From: Bacteroidales bacterium UBA3382
GTDB lineage: Bacteria; Bacteroidota; Bacteroidia; Bacteroidales; UBA932
Assembly: GCA_002358965.1 (NCBI GenBank)
Contig: DEPW01000128.1
Location: 13,188 to 19,300, forward strand
Reading direction: 5' to 3'
DNA: 6,113 nucleotides
Each line of letters opens with the position of its first letter. The first letter of the stretch is position 1. This document shows, in pieces, positions 5,864 through 6,113 of the stretch. The notes under the pieces are model-generated. The model did not search any database. It saw nothing but the letters and a program-made list of their open reading frames with translations, and was not told the DNA's origin. Both the position numbers and the translations under genes were made by a program.

Positions 5864-6113
5864 ATGAACAAAATCGTGGCATCACATGCCTTATTGACGG
5901 CAGCGCTGTTTGTGCTGCTGAATGCCTGCACGCCTGCCGAAGACGGGAAAAACCTGAAAGAGCTCAACCTGGACGAGACGGAGCTGACCCTCGAAATCGG
6001 AGAGACCTTCAATCTTACCGTAACAGCCGTGCCTGCCGATGCGGAATATACCCTTGCCTGGACATCGTCTGCCCCGCAAACCGCTACTGTGGAAGACGGG
6101 CTTGTCACGGCGG
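5864..6113 (+). CDS. Lipoprotein with bacterial Ig-like (Big_2) domain, 5' part only
   Basis: The frame opens at ATG 5864 and runs off the window without a stop, so only 83 codons are seen. Residues 1-21 form a signal peptide with a hydrophobic core (ALLTAALFVLL) and a lipobox LNAC; Cys22 would be lipidated by Lgt and the peptide cut by signal peptidase II. The mature end, CTPAEDG, has acidic residues at +5 and +6, loosely like the Bacteroidetes surface-export signal, so it may sit on the outer membrane surface. From about residue 35 the sequence LDETELTLEIGETFNLT, then VPADA and AWTSSAP, followed by ATVEDGLVTA, is the classical start of a group 2 Ig-like domain, usually an adhesion or spacer module. 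What follows the domain is outside the window, so the overall function is unknown. It has its own promoter and diverges from the acyltransferase gene. Confidence 0.85.
   Translation, partial: MNKIVASHALLTAALFVLLNACTPAEDGKNLKELNLDETELTLEIGETFNLTVTAVPADAEYTLAWTSSAPQTATVEDGLVTA

Noticed and set aside
5788..6113. Cys-rich + strand open frame starting at ATG 5788 in a different frame from the lipoprotein
   Set aside because: It stays open to the window edge, but it overlaps a frame with a clear signal peptide, lipobox and Ig-like domain. Its composition (Arg/Cys rich) is typical of an out-of-frame shadow.

Overview
The window looks like a chromosomal segment from an anaerobic gut-type member of the Bacteroidales. 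Three things point there: promoters with the Bacteroidetes -7 box TAnnTTTG (TATCTTTG occurs twice), start sites without strong Shine-Dalgarno sequences, and a lipoprotein with a Bacteroidetes-style lipobox followed by a bacterial Ig-like domain. A cysteate synthase homologue fits lineages that make sulfonolipids (capnine, sulfobacin), such as Alistipes and its Rikenellaceae relatives. The genus is an inference.

Bases 1-4390 hold four tightly packed genes on the + strand that look like one operon. They are the 3' end of an HdrC-like 4Fe-4S electron carrier (1-252), a membrane-anchored HdrD/DsrK-like iron-sulfur oxidoreductase fused to a NarI-type haem-b membrane domain (249-2063, overlapping by 4 bp), a PLP-dependent cysteate synthase of the threonine-synthase fold (2092-3396), and a small MscS-type mechanosensitive channel (3410-4390). 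The first two should form a quinone-linked thiol/disulfide or sulfur redox module. The third should make L-cysteate from O-phosphoserine and sulfite, probably as head-group precursor for sulfonolipids.

A convergent gene on the - strand (4405-5628) encodes a 407-residue PlsC-related glycerolipid acyltransferase. A divergent intergenic region of about 235 bp (5629-5863) holds two outward-facing promoters and a leader of about 124 nt that can form several competing helices. It precedes the 5' end of a lipoprotein gene with an Ig-like (Big_2) domain (5864-6113, cut by the window edge).

The most interesting point is the association of HdrC/HdrDE-like redox proteins with cysteate synthase. In methanogens both families serve coenzyme M metabolism. 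Here they sit in a bacterial operon where the most likely use of cysteate is lipid synthesis. I found no tRNA, rRNA, CRISPR array, insertion sequence or phage gene.
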